A DNA stretch of 64,000 nt from CAIWHR01 sp963811685 (lineage in GTDB: Bacteria; Pseudomonadota; Gammaproteobacteria; Burkholderiales; Casimicrobiaceae), in the NCBI GenBank assembly GCA_963811685.1, contig CAWESK010000018.1, forward strand, positions 84,917 to 148,916, in the 5' to 3' direction. Positions within the stretch are counted from its first letter, which is position 1. Every line of letters begins with the position of its first letter. Positions 61,093 through 64,000 of this stretch are shown in pieces. Under the pieces are notes generated by a model, which saw nothing but the letters and a program-made list of their open reading frames with translations, was not told where the DNA came from and ran no database searches. A program made the translations under genes and the position numbers.

Positions 61093-62482
61093 ATGACGAA
61101 CCCGTTGCCGATGCATCCGCCGCTCGCGACGCTCGACGACGACGCGTGGGACGACCTGCTCAATTTCATCGAGGAGCGGCACGTCATTCCGATCGTCGGC
61201 CCGGAGCTCCTCAAGGTCGAGACCGAGTCGGGGCCGCGCCTGCTGTACGACTGGGTCGCCGAGAAGCTCGCCGGCAAGCTCGGCGTCGACACGTCGCTGC
61301 TGCCGCAGCCGTACACGCTGAACGACGTCGTCTGCTGGTTCCTCGCGGCGCGCGGCCGGCGCGAGGAGGCGTATACGCGAGTGCGGAGCATCCTGCGCGA
61401 CGCCGGTTTCCGGCCGCCGAAGGCGCTGCGCCAGCTCGCGCAAATCACCGACTTCGACCTCTTCGTCACGACGACCTTCGATCCGCTCCTCGAGCAGGCG
61501 ATCAACGACGAGCGCTTCGGCGGCGCGCAGTCGACCGAGGTCGTCGCGTATTCGCCGAACCGCGTCTCCGACCTGCCCGCCGAGCGCGAGCACCTGCAGC
61601 GCCCGGTCGTCTACCACCTGATGGGCCGGCTGTCGGCGTCGCCGACCTACGTGATCTCGGACGAGGACACGCTCGAGTTCATCTGCGCGCTGCAAAGCGA
61701 GCATCTGACGCCGGAGCGGCTCTTTCACGAGCTCGAGCACAATCACCTGCTCCTGATCGGCAGCAGCTACACCAACTGGCTCGCGCGCTTCTTCCTGCGC
61801 CTCGCGAAGCGGCACCGGCTCTCCGATCCGCGCGATGTCGGCGAGGTGCTGGCCGACAGCCACTCGGGCAAGGACGGCCGGCTGATGAGCTTCCTGCAGC
61901 AGGTGAGCGTGCGCACGCGCGTCTACGGCGGCGCCGAGGAGTTCGTCGACGAGCTGCACCGCCGCTGGACCATCCGCCACAAGCCGGGAAAGGTCATCGA
62001 GCTCGCCGCCGCGCCGCAGCGCTTCCTGCCGCCCGAGCGCGAGATGCCGGACAACGCGGTCTTCGTCAGCTACGCGCGCGACGACCTCGCCGCCGTGCAG
62101 AAGCTCAAGGCGGGGCTCGACGCGGCGGGCGTGGCAGCATGGTTCGACATGGAGCGCCTCGAAGGCGGCGACGACTACGACCGGATGATCCGCAAGAACA
62201 TCGCCCGCTGCTCGTATCTTCGTTCCGGTCGTCTCGGCCGCGACGGAGCGGCGTCTCGAAGGCTACTTCCGCCGCGAGTGGAGCTACGCGATGGATCGCA
62301 CGCGCAACATCGCGGAGGGCGCCGTGTTCATCCTGCCGGTGTGCATCGACGACACCAACGCCGGCGACGCGCGCGTGCCCGACCACTTCAAGACCGTGCA
62401 CTTCACGCGGCTCGCGGGCGGCGAGGTGACGCCGGAGTTCGCGCGCCGCCTGCAGGATCTCCTGTCCGCGCGAACGGCGTAG
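61093..62482 (+). CDS. SIR2-TIR fusion protein, predicted NAD-cleaving defence effector (one frameshift)
   Basis: About 462 residues. The N-terminal SIR2-like domain (residues about 20-285) has HVIPIVGPELLKV, VTTTFDPLLEQ, VVYHLMGRLS and LLLIGSSYTNWLARF. The canonical catalytic LHG histidine motif is instead YHLMG, as in some SIR2 branches. The C-terminal TIR domain (about 325-460) has AVFVSYARDDLAAVQ, AAWFDMERLEGGDDY and, after one extra base near 62212, VVSATTERRLEGYFRREWSYA and the end QDLLSARTA. TIR and SIR2 domains in defence break down NAD. It precedes an nSTAND gene by 13 bases, so the two are likely one system. Confidence 0.85.
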
Positions 62483-62495
62483 GCGCGATTCGTCC

Positions 62496-64000
62496 ATGGC
62501 TCCGCCCGACGACGCCGCGACGAAGTCTGCCGTCGACACCCAGCACCCGTGGCTGGGCCTCGACTCGTTCACCGAGGAGACGCAGGCCTATTTCTACGGG
62601 CGCGAGGAGGAGGTCGCCGAGCTCGGCCGGCGCGTGCAGCGCAAGCTGCTGACGATCCTGTTCGGCCAGTCGGGCCTCGGCAAGACGTCGATCCTGCGCG
62701 CCGGCATCGTGCCGCGGCTGCGGCCGATGGGTTATCTGCCCGGTCTACGTGCGAATCGACTATTCGCCGGATTCGCCGCCGCCTTCCGAGCAGATCAAGG
62801 ACGCGATCTTCCGCGCGACGCAGGCCTCCGGCCAATGGACGCAGACGGGCGCCGCCGTCGAGGGCGAGTCGCTGTGGGAATTCCTCCACCATCGCGACGA
62901 CGTGCTGCGCGACGCGTCCGGCAGGACGCTGATTCCGCTTCTGATCTTCGACCAGTTCGAGGAAATCTTCACGCTCGCGCAGAGCGACGACTTCGGCCGC
63001 AAGCGCGCCGCGGAATTCCTCGAGGACCTGGCCGACCTCGTCGAGAACCGACCGCCCAAGGCACTCGAGGCAAGGATCGACGCGGACGAAGCCGCGGCGG
63101 AGCATTTCGATTTCACGCGCGGCGATTATCGGATCCTCATCGCGCTGCGCGAGGACTACCTCGCGCACCTCGAGGGCGTGAAGGCCATCATGCCCTCGAT
63201 CACGCAGAACCGGATGCGCCTCGCGCGGATGACGGGCGCGCAGGCGCTGGCCGCGGTGGTGAACCCGGCGGCAAGCTCGTCTCGCAGGAGGTCGCCGAGT
63301 CGATCGTGCGCTTCATCGCCGGCGGCTCGGAGCTCGCCGAACGCCGAAGTCGAGCCGTCGCTCCTGTCTCTCATCTGCCGCGAGCTCAACAACGCGCGGA
63401 TTGCGCAGAAGCGCTCCGAGATTTCCGCCGACCTCCTCGCCGGGTCGCGCGACACGATCCTGACCGAATTCTACGAGCGCGCGCTCGCCGACCAGCCGGC
63501 CGGCGTGCGCAATTTCATCGAGGACGAGATGCTCACGGAGTCGGGCTTCCGCGAAAGCCTCGCCGAGGAGCGCGTGCTGAAGGGTTTCGCCGCCGCCGGC
63601 GCGCCCGCGGACACGCTCGCGAAGCTCGTGAACCGGCGCCTGCTGCGCATCGAGGAACGTCTCGACGCGCGCCGCGTCGAGCTCACTCACGACGTGCTTT
63701 GCCCCGTCGTGCGCGCAAGCCGCGACGTGCGTCTCGAGCGCGAAGCGCGCGACGAGGCGGAGCGCAAGCTCGCCGCGCAGCGCGCGCGCGAGATCGCCAC
63801 ACGCAAGGCGCTGGTGCGCGCGCGGCAGATCGCGATCGGTTGCGCGGTGCTCGCGGTCGTCGCCGTCGGCAGCGCCGTGTTCGGCTACTCAGCACGAAGC
63901 GCGCGCAGGAAGCCGAGTTGAAGGCGCAGCAGACGCGCGTGATGGCCGAGACGGCGCGCGGCGAATCCGAAAAGCTCGTCGTCTACCTGCTCGACGACTT
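62496..64000 (+). CDS. nSTAND (STAND-type) ATPase, membrane-anchored, partial at the right edge (frameshifts)
   Basis: Begins MAPPDDAATKSAVDTQHPWLGL, then FYGREEEVAELGRRV, Walker A FGQSGLGKTSILRAG (residues 57-65) and Walker B LLIFDQFEEIF. These match the novel STAND family 1. Then RILIALREDYLAHLE, PSLLSLICRELN, RRLLRIEERLDARRVELTHD and a membrane helix RQIAIGCAVLAVVAVGSAVFGY, followed by a coiled coil in another frame that continues off the window. Breaks lie near 62740, 63268, 63352 and 63893. STAND ATPases sense a trigger and assemble signalling platforms. The C-terminal sensor is missing from view. Confidence 0.85.
   Translation, partial: MAPPDDAATKSAVDTQHPWLGLDSFTEETQAYFYGREEEVAELGRRVQRKLLTILFGQSGLGKTSILRAGIVPRLRPMGYLPGLRANRLFAGFAAAFRADQGRDLPRDAGLRPMDADGRRRRGRVAVGIPPPSRRRAARRVRQDADSASDLRPVRGNLHARAERRLRPQARRGIPRGPGRPRREPTAQGTRGKDRRGRSRGGAFRFHARRLSDPHRAARGLPRAPRGREGHHALDHAEPDAPRADDGRAGAGRGGEPGGKLVSQEVAESIVRFIAGGSELAERRSRAVAPVSHLPRAQQRADCAEALRDFRRPPRRVARHDPDRILRARARRPAGRRAQFHRGRDAHGVGLPRKPRRGARAEGFRRRRRARGHAREAREPAPAAHRGTSRRAPRRAHSRRALPRRARKPRRASRARSARRGGAQARRAARARDRHTQGAGARAADRDRLRGARGRRRRQRRVRLLSTKRAQEAELKAQQTRVMAETARGESEKLVVYLLDD

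Noticed and set aside
61093..62482. Thoeris system (ThsA/ThsB)
   Set aside because: Thoeris has a SIR2-SLOG protein and separate TIR proteins. Here SIR2 and TIR are in one polypeptide with no SLOG domain, and the partner is an nSTAND ATPase.
1..64000. Prophage, insertion sequences, CRISPR array or rRNA/tRNA genes
   Set aside because: No transposase, integrase, phage structural gene, repeated spacer pattern, or cloverleaf/ribosomal signature was found on either strand by eye.

Overview
The window is high-GC DNA with no rRNA, tRNA, transposase, integrase or CRISPR array visible. It looks like a Betaproteobacterium of the Burkholderiales/Nitrosomonadales type. The main evidence is gene order: mreB-mreC-mreD-mrdA-rodA facing away from gatC-gatA-gatB, metX coupled to metW, and gshB next to a mannose-type EIIA, HPr and Enzyme I. 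Many genes from about 29.9 to 46.9 kb, 54.8 to 59.0 kb and 62.2 to 63.9 kb, plus isolated spots in the VOC gene near 5.27 kb, gatA and the DUF4124 gene, are broken by single-base indels. The broken set includes genes that must work (gatA, ptsH, ptsI, gshB, metX). I therefore read these as consensus errors in the sequence, not pseudogenes, and give the full reconstructed span for each.

Region by region. 0-12.7 kb: a nearly one-way run of some two dozen small genes, mostly single-domain stress, detoxification and modification proteins (GFA, a pyrimidine-dimer glycosylase-like protein, cytochrome b561, a peroxiredoxin, an AAC(6')-like and three other GNAT acetyltransferases, VOC proteins, cupin, YciI, RidA, DUF3052, HNH nuclease), with a RidA remnant among them. 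12.7-13.8 kb: a FabH-type ketosynthase. 13.9-19.7 kb: the elongasome operon mreBCD-mrdA-rodA. 20.0-23.2 kb: gatCAB. 23.3-29.4 kb: ettA, a DUF4124 protein, pyrE, exonuclease III and a second ABC-F ATPase. 29.5-33.4 kb: a methyltransferase, ampG, metW and metX. Upstream of metX lie a SAM-II riboswitch and an intrinsic terminator. 33.7-35.3 kb: a secreted heme-motif protein with two WW/ESGWG repeats. 35.3-38.3 kb: a TlpA / DUF4266 / DUF3570 / ApbE cluster. 38.4-41.9 kb: ptsI, ptsH, EIIA and gshB. 42.0-46.9 kb: a PhnD-like binding protein, a molybdenum-hydroxylase large subunit, an exported protein and a cytochrome c/P460 fusion. 46.9-54.6 kb: an intact livFGMHK branched-chain-type ABC transporter, an extradiol-dioxygenase-like protein, a class III aminotransferase and an Asp/Glu racemase-like protein. 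54.8-58.4 kb: two lipoproteins and a large cyclase-ATPase-TPR regulator. 58.6-60.9 kb: DUF488, a poorly coding stretch with possible small ORFs, and a HEAT/TPR protein. 61.1-64.0 kb: a SIR2-TIR protein followed by a membrane-anchored nSTAND ATPase that runs off the right edge.

The most interesting parts are the SIR2-TIR plus nSTAND pair, which has the architecture of an NAD-depleting conflict (anti-phage) system; the SAM-II riboswitch with an extra stem upstream of metX; the ApbE/DUF4266/DUF3570/TlpA redox cluster; and the heme-motif / choice-of-anchor-D / tandem-repeat exported protein.
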